Shown piece by piece: positions 53,166 to 63,731 of a stretch of 64,000 nt of DNA; within the stretch, counting starts at the first letter, position 1; every line of letters starts with the position of its first letter. The notes beneath the pieces were generated by a model, which saw only the letters and a list, made by a program, of their open reading frames with translations, did not search any database and was not told where the DNA came from. Where the stretch lies: NCBI RefSeq assembly GCF_001708405.1, contig NZ_CP012418.1, positions 372,001 through 436,000 of the forward strand. The letters are read 5' to 3'. The stretch comes from Kangiella sediminilitoris (GTDB lineage: Bacteria; Pseudomonadota; Gammaproteobacteria; Enterobacterales; Kangiellaceae). The translations under genes and the position numbers were made by a program.

Positions 53166-55037
53166 CTACTCGTCGATATAAGTACGTAGCTTCTCAGAAC
53201 GACTTGGATGACGTAGTTTACGTAGCGCTTTAGCTTCGATCTGACGAATACGCTCACGGGTTACATCAAACTGTTTACCGACTTCTTCCAGGGTATGGTC
53301 GGTATTCATATCGATACCGAAACGCATCCGTAGAACTTTAGCCTCGCGAGCCGTTAAGCCAGCCAGAATTTCATCGGTTACTTCTTTCAAGCTTTCGCCA
53401 GTAGCCGCATCGACCGGTGAATCGATCGTAGAGTCCTCAATAAAGTCGCCCAGATGCGAATCTTCATCATCGCCAATTGGCGTCTCCATGGAGATCGGCT
53501 CTTTAGCAATCTTAAGAACTTTACGAATTTTATCTTCCGGCATGTCCATACGTTCTGCCAATTCTTCCGGCTGCGGCTCACGCCCCATTTCCTGAAGCAT
53601 CTGGCGAGAAATCCGGTTCAACTTGTTAATCGTTTCGATCATGTGAACCGGAATACGAATGGTTCGTGCCTGGTCAGCGATGGAGCGAGTAATCGCCTGA
53701 CGAATCCACCAGGTAGCATAGGTCGAGAATTTATAACCACGGCGGTATTCGAACTTATCGACAGCTTTCATCAAACCGATATTACCTTCCTGAATCAGAT
53801 CCAGGAACTGTAAGCCTCGGTTGGTGTATTTCTTGGCGATAGAGATAACCAGACGCAAGTTTGCTTCAACCATCTCTTTTTTCGCACGACGTGCTTTTGC
53901 TTCACCAATCGACATTTCGCGGTTGGCTTCTTTAATTTCCAGCACGCTTAGATCGCAGCTTTCTTCGACCAGCTGCATTTTACGCTGGGCTTTACGGATC
54001 TCTTCTGCGTGCTCGGCTAGTACTTCTGAGTACTTACTCTTCTTAGCTAAATGGCCGTCCAACCACTCAGAATTGGTCTCCGCACCTGAGAAGGTTGTGA
54101 TAAATGTTTTACGTGGCATACGAGCTTTACGTACCGCAAGGTGCATAATGTAGCGCTCTTGCTCACGGATACCATCCATCTTGGTACGTAGGTTTTGTAC
54201 CAGATATTCAAACATACGTGGAGACAACTTCAGGTTCATGAAGTGCTCGCGCATGGCTTCGATCTGCTTTTGTGCAGACTTATGTTCACGGCCATAACGT
54301 TTGATTGCTTTAACAGTTTTATCGTACTGTTTTGCTAATTCAGAGAAGCGTTCCTCAGCTTCCTCAGGATCAGGACCTGTATCGACTTCTTCTGAATCGT
54401 CATCATCTTCATCGTCGTCAGTATCCGAATCAATGTCTTCATCTTCGTCATCAGAGTCTGCATTAGCGTTTGCAATCTGGGCTGCTTCCGACTCTTCTTG
54501 AACGAACTCAGCTTCTTCGCCATCAAGGAAACCTGTGACGATGTCAGTTAAACGAATAAATTCATTTTTATATTGCTCATATTCGTCAAGCAGGATACGG
54601 ATAGTATCTGGGTAATTACCTATGGCGGTAAGTACCTGACGAATACCTTCTTCAATACGTTTAGCGATGTCGATTTCGCCTTCACGTGTTAGCAGCTCAA
54701 CGCTACCCATTTCGCGCATGTACATACGGACAGGGTCTGTTGTGCGGCCAAATTCTCCGTCGACGCTGGCAAGAGCAGCAGCAGCTTCTTCTGCAGCTTC
54801 CTCGTCGGTAACGGATTCATCATTGATCAGCAGTTCATCAGCATCAGGAGTCGTTTCATAAACCTGGATACCCATGTCGTTAATCATGCGAATAATATCT
54901 TCGATCTGTTCAGGATCGACGATATCTGGCGGTAGGTGATCGTTAACTTCTGCGTAAGTTAAGAAACCTTGCTCTTTTCCTCGCGCGATGAGTAACTTTA
55001 ATTGTGACTGCTGTGATTGTTGCGAATTCTCTGACAT
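53166..55037 (-). CDS. rpoD: RNA polymerase primary sigma factor (sigma-70)
   Basis: RpoD directs RNA polymerase to housekeeping promoters. The 623-residue protein has region 1.1, a non-conserved region with a very acidic stretch (about 195-220, mostly Asp and Glu), region 2 with [20 protein letters not shown] and the -10-binding segment [18 protein letters not shown], region 3, and region 4 with the HTH ending [16 protein letters not shown]. It lies in the rpsU-dnaG-rpoD macromolecular-synthesis block, 139 bases after dnaG. Confidence 0.97.
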   Translation of the reverse strand: MSENSQQSQQSQLKLLIARGKEQGFLTYAEVNDHLPPDIVDPEQIEDIIRMINDMGIQVYETTPDADELLINDESVTDEEAAEEAAAALASVDGEFGRTTDPVRMYMREMGSVELLTREGEIDIAKRIEEGIRQVLTAIGNYPDTIRILLDEYEQYKNEFIRLTDIVTGFLDGEEAEFVQEESEAAQIANANADSDDEDEDIDSDTDDDEDDDDSEEVDTGPDPEEAEERFSELAKQYDKTVKAIKRYGREHKSAQKQIEAMREHFMNLKLSPRMFEYLVQNLRTKMDGIREQERYIMHLAVRKARMPRKTFITTFSGAETNSEWLDGHLAKKSKYSEVLAEHAEEIRKAQRKMQLVEESCDLSVLEIKEANREMSIGEAKARRAKKEMVEANLRLVISIAKKYTNRGLQFLDLIQEGNIGLMKAVDKFEYRRGYKFSTYATWWIRQAITRSIADQARTIRIPVHMIETINKLNRISRQMLQEMGREPQPEELAERMDMPEDKIRKVLKIAKEPISMETPIGDDEDSHLGDFIEDSTIDSPVDAATGESLKEVTDEILAGLTAREAKVLRMRFGIDMNTDHTLEEVGKQFDVTRERIRQIEAKALRKLRHPSRSEKLRTYIDE

Positions 55038-55176
55038 CTAGAATACCTTTGTAGTGATCACACCATTTAGCGATTAATAACCAGGGATCTGCAACCGTAC
55101 AAATCCCATGCGGTTAGCGCATGGCGAACCGCAAATTATACAGAATAAGCCCCCATTTCAGCAAGCGCTAGCTTCG

Positions 55177-56955
55177 CTATCGCTTTTCGGGCTTTTGTTT
55201 GGCCAACAATAGTAATTGCTGGTATTCAGACTTTTCTGCCGTTGTTAACTTCTGGCCGGATTGTTCATCTTTCAAGCGCAAGTAATCCAGACGCTGTGTC
55301 TGGGCCTGCCTTAACAACCGTTTTATACAGTCATTCAACTCAGCTTGCTCATTACCCTTCATTCGCTCTTCACGCTCAGTAACCGCAAGTTGGGCCAGGC
55401 GGTTGTATAGTTTTTCGTGGTCGCGCCAGAATTCGAGCAACGTACCTGTAGTGATATTGGGGTTGCTGTGAATAATTTCAAGGAGTTGGTGCAATAGTTT
55501 CGGACCCTTTTCGGGTAGCGTTTTCAACCATGTTACGTTGTTCACGGTCAACCCCAGCTGCGGTTTTTGCAGGAGCAAGGTCAGAGCAAGCTGGATTGTT
55601 TTGTCCACCTTTTGATTATTAGTCACTTTCTTGGGGCGTTTGCTGGGTTTGGCGGTTTGTTGAGGTTGCTCGATAATTTTTTCTAACTTTTCTACAGAGA
55701 GCTGGGCCTTGTCGGCCAGTGCGTTACTGAAAAATTCGTGATAAATCGGGTCAGTGATTTTATCAAGGTAAGGTTTTGCCAGATGGACTAACTGGCCGCG
55801 ACCAGAAACTGAATTTAAATCCACCTGGGATGCCAGGTGCTTCAATAAAAATTCAAATAGCGGTGTTGACTCAGATACCTGCCGCAGAAACTCATCTTTA
55901 CCCACTTTTCGGACCATAGAGTCAGGATCTTCACCATCCGGCAGGAACATCAATTTAATATCACGACCATCGCGTAATTGTGAAAGACCATGCTCCAAAG
56001 CCCGTAACGCTGCATCACGCCCGGCTCTGTCACCATCAAAACACAACACCAGCTCGCGAGTAGTGCGGAACAGTTGCTGTAGATGACTCTCGGTTGTAGC
56101 CGTACCCAATGTTGCCACTGCATTATTAATATTAAATTGAGCAAGAGCGACGACATCCATGTAACCCTCAACAATCAGCAAGCGCTCCAATTTTCGGTTT
56201 GCCTGACGGGCCTGATATAAACCATAGAGTTCGTTACTCTTGTGGAAGATTGGAGTTTCAGGCGAGTTTAGGTATTTAGGTTCGCCCTGATCAATAATTC
56301 TGCCACCAAAGGCAATCACCCGACCACGCTTGTCCTTGATTGGGAACATGATGCGATCGCGAAAGCGATCGTAGAGCGAATTATCTTTCTTTATCAGCAT
56401 CCCGCAGTCGATGAGTTGCTGTTGTAGCTTTTTATCAGTTTTAAGCTGAGGAAAGATTGATTCCAGGTTGCGCCACTCTCCAGGGACATATCCAATGGCG
56501 AAGCGTTTTGCTATTTCCCCACTGAGGCCTCTTTTCTTTAGATAGTTAACCGCAGGCTTTCCCTGTGGAGAACTTAGTTTTCGCTGGTAGAATTTTGCGA
56601 TTTTCTCCATCAGGTCATAAAGTGTAACATCCACCTTCGGTCTGCTTGGAGCATTCTCATCGCGTGGTACTTCCATGCCTAAACTAGACGCTAATTCTTC
56701 TACAGCATCTGGAAATTCCAGTCGGTCATACTCCATAACGAAACTGATGGCGTTTCCGTGAGCACCACATCCGAAGCAGTGATAAAACTGTTTGTCCTGA
56801 CTGACAGTAAAGGATGGGGTCTTTTCACCATGAAACGGGCAGCAAGCTTTGAAATTGGTTCCGGCTTTTTTTAGGGGAATACGCGAATCAATCAAATCGA
56901 CAATATCGACTCGAGTCAGTAGTTCCTGAATAAACTGCTGCGGAATTAGTGCCAT
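55177..56955 (-). CDS. dnaG: DNA primase
   Basis: DnaG makes RNA primers at the replication fork. The 592-residue protein has the CHC2 zinc site (C39, H42, C60, C63 in CCPFHGEKTPSF and YHCFGCGAHG), the TOPRIM core (LLIVEGYMDVVAL and CFDGDRAGRDAALRAL) and a C-terminal helicase-binding domain. It is the middle gene of the rpsU-yqeY-dnaG-rpoD cluster and 85 bases downstream of yqeY. Confidence 0.97.
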   Translation of the reverse strand: MALIPQQFIQELLTRVDIVDLIDSRIPLKKAGTNFKACCPFHGEKTPSFTVSQDKQFYHCFGCGAHGNAISFVMEYDRLEFPDAVEELASSLGMEVPRDENAPSRPKVDVTLYDLMEKIAKFYQRKLSSPQGKPAVNYLKKRGLSGEIAKRFAIGYVPGEWRNLESIFPQLKTDKKLQQQLIDCGMLIKKDNSLYDRFRDRIMFPIKDKRGRVIAFGGRIIDQGEPKYLNSPETPIFHKSNELYGLYQARQANRKLERLLIVEGYMDVVALAQFNINNAVATLGTATTESHLQQLFRTTRELVLCFDGDRAGRDAALRALEHGLSQLRDGRDIKLMFLPDGEDPDSMVRKVGKDEFLRQVSESTPLFEFLLKHLASQVDLNSVSGRGQLVHLAKPYLDKITDPIYHEFFSNALADKAQLSVEKLEKIIEQPQQTAKPSKRPKKVTNNQKVDKTIQLALTLLLQKPQLGLTVNNVTWLKTLPEKGPKLLHQLLEIIHSNPNITTGTLLEFWRDHEKLYNRLAQLAVTEREERMKGNEQAELNDCIKRLLRQAQTQRLDYLRLKDEQSGQKLTTAEKSEYQQLLLLAKQKPEKR

Positions 56956-57040
56956 TAATTTTAATTATAGAATATAGTCAGTTAGCTCAATAATAGCAGA
57001 GCCCTGAAATTTTACCTAGCTTGTAAAACGAAAAGTCAGA

Positions 57041-57487
57041 TTAAGACAGACGTGCCTTAATTTTACCACTAACAGCGCCCATATCGGCACGGCCTTGTAG
57101 TTGTGGTTTTAGAGAACCCATGACTTTGCCCATGTCTTTCATCGATTCAGCGCCTGTTTTTGCAACAGCTTCTTCGATAAGTGCATCTATCTCGTCATCA
57201 GTCAGAGGTTGTGGGAGGAATTCTTGAAGAATGTCGATTTCTGCTTTTTCGACATCAGCCAGCTCCTGACGGCCAGCATCTTCATACTGCTTAATAGAAT
57301 CTCTACGCTGTTTCACCAGCTTGTCTAAGATAGCAAGAATGGCCGTGTCATCAAGAGTTTCACGAGTGTCGACTTCAACCTGCTTAATAGCGGATAAAGC
57401 CAGGCGAATGGTGCTAAGGCGTTCCTTTTCTTTGGCACGCATAGCGTCTTTCATTGCCTCTTTAAGACGTTCATGTAATTCAGACAC
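57041..57487 (-). CDS. yqeY: GatB/YqeY-domain protein
   Basis: The 148-residue protein is a stand-alone YqeY domain, related to the tail of GatB amidotransferase subunits. Conserved parts are ERLSTIRLALSAIKQVE, KQRRDSIKQYEDAGRQELADVEKAE, and the C-terminal VMGSLKPQLQGRADMGAVSGKIK. A tRNA-related role is suspected, but the activity is unknown. Its insertion between rpsU and dnaG is common in gammaproteobacteria outside the enterics. It lies 44 bases after rpsU. Confidence 0.94.
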   Translation of the reverse strand: MSELHERLKEAMKDAMRAKEKERLSTIRLALSAIKQVEVDTRETLDDTAILAILDKLVKQRRDSIKQYEDAGRQELADVEKAEIDILQEFLPQPLTDDEIDALIEEAVAKTGAESMKDMGKVMGSLKPQLQGRADMGAVSGKIKARLS

Positions 57488-57531
57488 GGCTATTCCCTCA
57501 CTTATTTAGTGCTAAATGCTTAAATAAGCTC

Positions 57532-57747
57532 TTAATACAAGCGAATGCGACGAGCGTTTTCGCGAGCTACTTTTTTCGCTGCACGCTTTACTGCCGCTGC
57601 TTTTTGACGCTTGCGAACAGCTGTTGGCTTCTCGTAATGTTCACGCTTACGAACTTCAGCCAAAATACCTGCTTTCTCGCATGAGCGCTTGAAGCGACGC
57701 AATGCAACGTCAAATGGCTCGTTATCTTTTACTCTTACGCTTGGCAT
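57532..57747 (-). CDS. rpsU: 30S ribosomal protein S21
   Basis: The 71-residue S21 begins [27 protein letters not shown] and ends in a very basic tail ([16 protein letters not shown]). S21 helps the small subunit select mRNA start regions. It leads the rpsU-yqeY-dnaG-rpoD block, with its promoter expected in the 159 bases before it, after the TonB-receptor gene terminator. Confidence 0.97.
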   Translation of the reverse strand: MPSVRVKDNEPFDVALRRFKRSCEKAGILAEVRKREHYEKPTAVRKRQKAAAVKRAAKKVARENARRIRLY

Positions 57748-57865
57748 TAAAAATCACCTAACCTTTAAGTTAATGTTAATAAAATCAGAAAGTTATATTC
57801 CTTGTGGCAAGCTATTACCACAAGAAGGGCGCAAATTTTAAACATTTTCATCCGAAAAAGCAAAG

Positions 57866-57894
57866 AAAAGACCCCTTTCGGGGCCTTTTTTTTT
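57866..57894. terminator. Terminator after the TonB-dependent receptor gene
   Basis: CCCC and GGGG around TTTC form the core, extended by G-C and AAAA/TTTT pairs past one A-C mismatch, with T-runs on both sides. It lies just past the receptor stop and upstream of rpsU. Confidence 0.65.
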
Positions 57895-57906
57895 GATTTT
57901 TGTTAT

Positions 57907-60459
57907 TTACTCAGGACTGTAATCCAGTTTTATGTAGTAAAAAGCACCATTAATGCCAAATGGCGTTGACTCCCATGGATAGATGTAATTACCAAATTCC
58001 GGTGCATCACTAATGAAACGATGAGCGGAGTTTTGTGGCAGTTTATCAGGATACTCATCAGTAATATTGTTGCCACCGATGGTAAACATTACGCCGTTAT
58101 CAAAGTTGTAACGGAATTCCAAATCGGCTAACCATTTGGCGCTGGAACGAACCGCTGGTGATGGGTCTATGCCAAGGTCACCATTACAGACATCTGGGTT
58201 TTCCGTTGGGATACCCAGTCCCTGACAGGTAAAAAAAGAGGTTTTTACCTTACCGTAGCGGTTTATCTTCAGTGAGGTCGACCAGTCATTGATATCCCAG
58301 TCTAAACCAAGTAACAATCGCTGCCGTGGCTGCCCCGTTTCAACGTTGTCAACCTGAGCCTGTGAGAAGAGCGTTTCCGGTAGTACCCCTTCTGGAGCAT
58401 TAATTTCCTTAATTTCGGTTCGGTTATAATGTGTTAACCAAGTGAAAGTGAAGTCACCCCATGCATCGGTGCCCCAATCATATGTAAGCACTAAATCCGC
58501 ACCAAACGTTTCTGTATCGATCGCATTCGAGAAGAACTGACCTTTGTTGTAGCCGTTGGCATTCAAAAAATCCAAAGCAGTCTGGTTGATAACAGGGTCG
58601 CCATTGGCATCAAGATCCTGTCCGTTCAGGCCACCACCGAGAACAATCCGATCTTCAATATCAATTTGATAAGCGTCCAGTGAAATACTTAAACCATCTC
58701 CCGGGCTGTAAACCATACCGATACTGGCATTCTCAGAAGATTCATGTTCAAGTTGTTCAACACCATAAGCTGCGGCAAACTCACTGCCTTCAGGGGCATG
58801 GAAGGTTTGAGATAATTCTGTGCCATCAACATCGGTAAAAACGGTAGTAAAGGCACGCTGAGCAAGGCTTGGTGCACGGAAACCCGTAGACACGGCACCT
58901 CGCAGACCGAAGGAACCGGTAATATCCCAGCGGGCAGAAATTTTTCCTGTCGTTGTGTCGCCAGCATCACTAAAATCTTCATACCTGGCAGCAATACCTA
59001 GTAGAAAATCATCGGTCAAGTTAGTTTCCAGATCTACGTAAAAAGCATAGTTATCTCGTTCACGTTGACTCGATGCTGCAATTTCTGGACTGTAGCCAGG
59101 AAAGCCCTGCATGCCGCAGGCGGCGGCAACGCTAGGATCAATAACTGATGGGAATGGGTTGTTGGTGCTCCCTGTATACCCGCAAGAGTACGAAGCTAAT
59201 TCACCTGCATTAATGCCATATTCCTCTTCACGATATTCAAGACCTGTTGAAAAATACACATCATTATATAGCCCCCAATCTAATGGGCTGCTGAGGTCGA
59301 AGTTATAGGTAAGCTGAGTAAATTTAATACCGCCGCTGTCTGCAGAAGTAGGGCCAGAATTGGCTGCAATGTCTGCATCAGTAGCACCTGGGTTATTAAA
59401 TAGGTACTCGGCTGCAATTGAGGCATTAATGGAGTTTGAGGCGGCAAAGCCAAATTCATTTTTACCATAGACTGCGCTTAAATCGTATTCCCACGACTCA
59501 CCTATGAAGTCTCGCACACCAAACGCTAGCGATGTATCATCTACCTCAGTATTTTGCAGAGGAAGGAAGCCATCAGGATAAACCTGGGGGACGTTACGGT
59601 CAGCGCGGTCTTCAAAACGATAGAAACCCCCGGACTCACCTGTACGAGAGGAAACGCCGCCAAAGAAATAGGTCAAGCCGGCTTCGCCATTGAAGAATAA
59701 ATATTTATTTTTTGAAGATGAGTCGCCAAGACGCATAATGACACGATCTTTACGGTTACTGATTCCGGCTCGATTAGTTGCACCGCGATCACGAAACTCA
59801 GCTGTTAAATTTAAAAAACCCGTGTCACCAAGTTCGACGGTGCTGTTCGCTGATACTTGCTTTACTTCACCGTCACCTTCTTTGGTTTTACCCCATTTTC
59901 CAGAAAGGCTAGTGCCAGCGCTACCACCTTTGAGGATAATATTAATTACTCCTGCAATGGCATCAGAACCATATTGTGCCGCTGCGCCGTCACGCAAAAC
60001 TTCGATGTGTTCGATGGCGGAAACTGGAATAGAGTTGATATCGGTACCGGCAGAGCCGCGACCAATAGTTTGTTGGATATTTACCCATGCTTGACTGTGG
60101 CGGCGCTTTCCGTTGACCAGAATTAATACCTGATCAGGACCTAGACCGCGCAGTGTTGCTGGGCGGATGATATCGGTACCATCACTGACTGTGGTACGCG
60201 AAAAGTTAAAGGATGGTGCCAGTTTTTGTAATAGCTCGCCAACTTCGCTGGCTCCTGATTCTTCGATTATTTCGTTCGTGATAATGTCTACGGGTACAGC
60301 CGTATCTTCTATGGTTCGGCCACTCACGCGTGTACCAGTTACAATGATTTTCTTAGCTTCTGCATCTTCAGCTGAATTATTTTCAGCTGCTTTAGCAAGT
60401 TGTGTGTGTGTGCTGGCAATCGCAGTAACGACAGCAGCGTATATTATGGTTTTTTTCAT
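57907..60459 (-). CDS. TonB-dependent outer-membrane receptor
   Basis: The 850-residue protein has a signal peptide (about 1-24), a TonB-box-like KKIIVTGTRV (about 35-44), a plug domain with the usual RGLGPDQVLILVNGKRRH and VIEHIEVLRDGAAAQYGSDAIAGVINIIL-type segments, and a 22-strand barrel ending in aromatic YIKLDYSPE. Substrate is unknown; the plug resembles carbohydrate or peptide-type receptors more than classic siderophore ones, and no Fur box is obvious. An AAGGGGG site precedes the start. It interrupts the usual close spacing between rpsU and tsaD. Confidence 0.9.
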   Translation of the reverse strand: MKKTIIYAAVVTAIASTHTQLAKAAENNSAEDAEAKKIIVTGTRVSGRTIEDTAVPVDIITNEIIEESGASEVGELLQKLAPSFNFSRTTVSDGTDIIRPATLRGLGPDQVLILVNGKRRHSQAWVNIQQTIGRGSAGTDINSIPVSAIEHIEVLRDGAAAQYGSDAIAGVINIILKGGSAGTSLSGKWGKTKEGDGEVKQVSANSTVELGDTGFLNLTAEFRDRGATNRAGISNRKDRVIMRLGDSSSKNKYLFFNGEAGLTYFFGGVSSRTGESGGFYRFEDRADRNVPQVYPDGFLPLQNTEVDDTSLAFGVRDFIGESWEYDLSAVYGKNEFGFAASNSINASIAAEYLFNNPGATDADIAANSGPTSADSGGIKFTQLTYNFDLSSPLDWGLYNDVYFSTGLEYREEEYGINAGELASYSCGYTGSTNNPFPSVIDPSVAAACGMQGFPGYSPEIAASSQRERDNYAFYVDLETNLTDDFLLGIAARYEDFSDAGDTTTGKISARWDITGSFGLRGAVSTGFRAPSLAQRAFTTVFTDVDGTELSQTFHAPEGSEFAAAYGVEQLEHESSENASIGMVYSPGDGLSISLDAYQIDIEDRIVLGGGLNGQDLDANGDPVINQTALDFLNANGYNKGQFFSNAIDTETFGADLVLTYDWGTDAWGDFTFTWLTHYNRTEIKEINAPEGVLPETLFSQAQVDNVETGQPRQRLLLGLDWDINDWSTSLKINRYGKVKTSFFTCQGLGIPTENPDVCNGDLGIDPSPAVRSSAKWLADLEFRYNFDNGVMFTIGGNNITDEYPDKLPQNSAHRFISDAPEFGNYIYPWESTPFGINGAFYYIKLDYSPE

Positions 60460-60662
60460 ATCATCCCCCTTACCTTTGGTAGTTTAAAGTTAACGAGAAC
60501 TGATACTTATAGCTATGAACTGGTTCTATTTATTGTTATGTAATCGCCGAACTTTTGCTGACTCGAGTGTACTCGCTAAATTACATTGATTTCTATATAA
60601 TTTCTGCAACCAGTCGGCCTAGTTCAAGGCTGATAAATTTTTTATGAAGTTGAGGCTAATCA

Positions 60663-61685
60663 TTGAAGATTCTTGGAATTGAAACCTCTTGCGATGAAAC
60701 GGGTATTGCCATTTATGACTCTGAACAGGGGATTGTTGGTGACGCTCTTTACAGTCAAGTGAAATTGCACGCAGAGTATGGTGGCGTTGTGCCCGAGCTT
60801 GCTTCTCGTGATCACGTTAGAAAAACCATTCCGCTGGTCAAAGAAGTACTACAGCAGGCAAATTGCACAAAAGATGATATTGATGCTATTGCTTATACCA
60901 AAGGCCCTGGTCTGATTGGTGCACTTTTTGTGGGGGTTGGTGTTGGTCGGAGTCTCGCTTTCGCCTGGGATATTCCCGCGATTGGGGTTCATCACATGGA
61001 AGGACATCTGCTGGCACCTATGTTGGAAGACAATAAGCCTGATTTTCCCTTTGTAGCATTGTTAGTATCAGGGGGGCATACTCTGTTAGTGGATGTTAAA
61101 GGCTTAGGACAGTATGACATTTTAGGAGAGTCGATTGATGATGCGGCCGGAGAAGCATTCGATAAAACCGCTAAGATTATGGGTTTAGGATATCCCGGAG
61201 GACCAGCCCTGGCTAAGTTGGCGGAGCAGGGTCGAGCCAGTATTTATAAGCTGCCACGCCCCATGACTGATCGCCCCGGTCTAGACTTCAGTTTCAGTGG
61301 CCTCAAAACGGCAGTTGCTAATTTATATAAGGATTCTGATAAGTCGCAACAGTCGTTGGCAGATATTGCCTATGCCTTTCAGGAGGCCGTGGTCGACACC
61401 ATTTTTATTAAATGCCGTCGTTCGCTGGAGCAGACGGGTCATAAGCGATTAGTTGTAGCCGGAGGCGTTAGTGCAAATGTCGCGCTGAGAGCTAAATTGA
61501 GTGACTTGCTCGAGTCTAAAGGCGGCAAAGCTTACTACCCACGACCTAAGTTCTGTACCGACAATGGCGCTATGATTGCCTACGCCGGTTATTGTCGATA
61601 TCAAGCGATAAAGAAGGGACAGGGTGAGTTTGAAGAGCCCGCTGTAAGAGCAAAGCCTCGCTGGCCTATTGCCGAACTGGATTAG
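60663..61685 (+). CDS. tsaD: tRNA N6-threonylcarbamoyladenosine transferase subunit TsaD
   Basis: TsaD with TsaB, TsaC and TsaE makes t6A37 in tRNAs that read ANN codons. The 340-residue protein has the ASKHA-fold start [11 protein letters not shown], metal-binding His111 and His115 (HHMEGH), VSGGHTLLV and [11 protein letters not shown]. The start is a TTG at 60663, chosen because translation gives the family beginning and a GAGG site lies seven bases before it. The tRNA-Ile2 gene in this window is one of the t6A substrates, but the closeness is probably coincidence. Confidence 0.95.
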   Translation: MKILGIETSCDETGIAIYDSEQGIVGDALYSQVKLHAEYGGVVPELASRDHVRKTIPLVKEVLQQANCTKDDIDAIAYTKGPGLIGALFVGVGVGRSLAFAWDIPAIGVHHMEGHLLAPMLEDNKPDFPFVALLVSGGHTLLVDVKGLGQYDILGESIDDAAGEAFDKTAKIMGLGYPGGPALAKLAEQGRASIYKLPRPMTDRPGLDFSFSGLKTAVANLYKDSDKSQQSLADIAYAFQEAVVDTIFIKCRRSLEQTGHKRLVVAGGVSANVALRAKLSDLLESKGGKAYYPRPKFCTDNGAMIAYAGYCRYQAIKKGQGEFEEPAVRAKPRWPIAELD

Positions 61686-61686
61686 A

Positions 61687-62874
61687 TTATTGTTCAGGTC
61701 GTCTTAGGTTCATTAACTGAACAATAAAAACCATGACCAAAGCCGTCATTACCAGCCATGCAAAGTTGTGAGGCGTACCATCGAAAAGTAGCGCGAGCAA
61801 TGGGCCCGCTACCGCACCGGAGCCAAAGCGTAAGGTTCCAATAACTGCGGTCGCTGTGCCACTCTTCTCAGCGAAAGTATTCAGCACTAGACCATCAGAA
61901 TTGGTAGCAATAAAAGCAAGGGAGCCCAGCAAGAAAAATAGTGCGGTTGCTACCCAGTAAATCCCCAAATCCAGTTGTATCACGGCAAAGAAAAAACTTC
62001 CTGTAAATAGAGCGTAGACCGTACCGAAGCGAAGCAGTTTACGCGAGCCAAGTTTCTCAACCAGACGGCTATTGATTAAGTTGCTGGCTAAAAGGCTGAC
62101 GACGTTAAGACCGAACAGTATACTGAAAAGGGTCTCACTGGCACCGAAATGTTCGATGTAGACATATGAGATGGACGTTAGGTAACAGAAAAAAGCGAAC
62201 GTAGCAAACATGGCACTAAAAATATCAAGGCGTGCCGTTCGGTGAGTAAAAACGGTTTTGTAATTATGTGCAAACTCATGTAACCAGCGACGGTTTTTCT
62301 TTGATGGCATACTGCTGGGGAGTTTCCACAACGATAAGCCCAGTATTATTAGGCTGTATATTGCGAGTACGACGAAAATTGTACGCCAGCTGGCGAAGTG
62401 CAGTATGCCACTGCCAATGCTTGGAGCGATCATGGGGGCTACCATCATAATCATGCTGACGTAAGACAGTCCCTTTGCTGTATGTCTGCCGTACATATCC
62501 CGGATTACGCCGGGAACGACAACCGTCGCACCGCTGCTAATGGCTGCCTGAAAAAAACGCATCGTTAAAAAACTTTCTATACTCTCAGCAAAGGCTAAGG
62601 CTATAGAAAAAGCAGCAAATCCAATCAGTCCCATAATGACAACTTTTCGTCGACCAATTCGATCAGCCAAAGGGCCAAAAATCAGCATGCCGACAGCGTA
62701 CCCGGCAAGGTAGATACTCAAAGAGTTTTGAACGGCGGTTGTAGTAGTTGATAAGTCTTCAGCAATAGTTGGCATCGCTGGCAGGTACATATCAATAGCC
62801 AACGGGGATATGGCAACAATTGAGGCTAGAAGTGGCAACAGTCTTAAAGGATTTGGGTTGTGCGGGTGACTCAT
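61687..62874 (-). CDS. Bcr/CflA-family multidrug MFS transporter
   Basis: The 395-residue protein is a 12-helix MFS drug exporter of the Bcr/CflA type. It has the family start SPLAIDMYLPAMPTIAEDL, the motif A loop GPLADRIGRRKVVIMGL, and the VVPGVIRDMYGRHTAKGLSYVSMIMMVAPMIAPSIGS segment (antiporter motif region). It overlaps plsY by four bases and lies downstream of it, so it may be read from the plsY promoter. It converges on tsaD with one base between the stops. Confidence 0.88.
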   Translation of the reverse strand: MSHPHNPNPLRLLPLLASIVAISPLAIDMYLPAMPTIAEDLSTTTTAVQNSLSIYLAGYAVGMLIFGPLADRIGRRKVVIMGLIGFAAFSIALAFAESIESFLTMRFFQAAISSGATVVVPGVIRDMYGRHTAKGLSYVSMIMMVAPMIAPSIGSGILHFASWRTIFVVLAIYSLIILGLSLWKLPSSMPSKKNRRWLHEFAHNYKTVFTHRTARLDIFSAMFATFAFFCYLTSISYVYIEHFGASETLFSILFGLNVVSLLASNLINSRLVEKLGSRKLLRFGTVYALFTGSFFFAVIQLDLGIYWVATALFFLLGSLAFIATNSDGLVLNTFAEKSGTATAVIGTLRFGSGAVAGPLLALLFDGTPHNFAWLVMTALVMVFIVQLMNLRRPEQ

Positions 62875-63485
62875 TCAGTGCTCTTACGTTTAGAAAACTT
62901 TTTGTCGGTAATTTTACTCTCAGTACCGTGCCATAGACTTTTGATATTTTTTCGATGACGCCACATCATGATCAGGAACATAGCAAATAACGGGAAGAAG
63001 TACTTATGATCCATGTAAAAGCCAAACGCTGCAACAGCAAAGCTGGATAGCAGTGATGCAAGAGATGAATAACGGGTAAAGAAAGCTGTTACAAGCCAGG
63101 TGACTATGCAGTAGGCTAACAGTAAAGGCGAGAGAGCGACCAGCGCGCCAAAGTAGGTTGCCATACCCTTTCCACCTTTAAAATTAAAGTACAGAGGATA
63201 AAGGTGACCTATAAAGGCCATGAAACCAATCCAGCCCAGGTTTCGATTATGCAGCTCAAGAGCGTAGCCTATCAAGATAGGGATGACTGCTTTGAGCATG
63301 TCACCGAGCAAAGTGAATAGCGCGGCCTTTTTACCGCCAAGACGAAGAACGTTTGTCGCGCCTGGGTTGTGAGACCCGAAGTCACGAGGATCGGGCAATT
63401 GCATGATACGACATACAATGACCGCACTGGATATAGAGCCAGTTAGGTAAGCTAAAATCCATAATCCAATGACTTCCCATTCCAT
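62871..63485 (-). CDS. plsY: Glycerol-3-phosphate acyltransferase PlsY
   Basis: PlsY transfers an acyl group from acyl phosphate to glycerol 3-phosphate, the first step of phospholipid synthesis. The 204-residue membrane protein has the three family motifs: YLTGSISSAVIV, DPRDFGSHNPGATNVLR, and GHLYPLYFNFKGGKGMAT. It is divergent from folB, as in E. coli (ygiH-folB). Confidence 0.95.
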   Translation of the reverse strand: MEWEVIGLWILAYLTGSISSAVIVCRIMQLPDPRDFGSHNPGATNVLRLGGKKAALFTLLGDMLKAVIPILIGYALELHNRNLGWIGFMAFIGHLYPLYFNFKGGKGMATYFGALVALSPLLLAYCIVTWLVTAFFTRYSSLASLLSSFAVAAFGFYMDHKYFFPLFAMFLIMMWRHRKNIKSLWHGTESKITDKKFSKRKSTE

Positions 63486-63731
63486 GAACGAATTCCTTAT
63501 CTCTCAGCGTTCTGACTTTGAGAAGGACACAGTAGCGCCATGGAATTAGCGCTGGTTAGTAATCGCGTATGTCGACTGTTGTTAACCATGTCATTATCTC
63601 TAAGTTTACAGATAGGCTGCTTCGCAGCTCTTGTGGAGTCTAGTGTATACAAAAAATTCGAGGATTGATAACAAATTGACAGGAATTTGATATTCTATCG
63701 GACTAACAACATGAATAAACAGAGAAAAGCC

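Noticed and set aside
54301-54501. Serine-rich plus-strand ORF opposite rpoD
   Set aside because: It is the complement of the acidic Asp/Glu run in sigma-70, so the serine repeats are an artefact.
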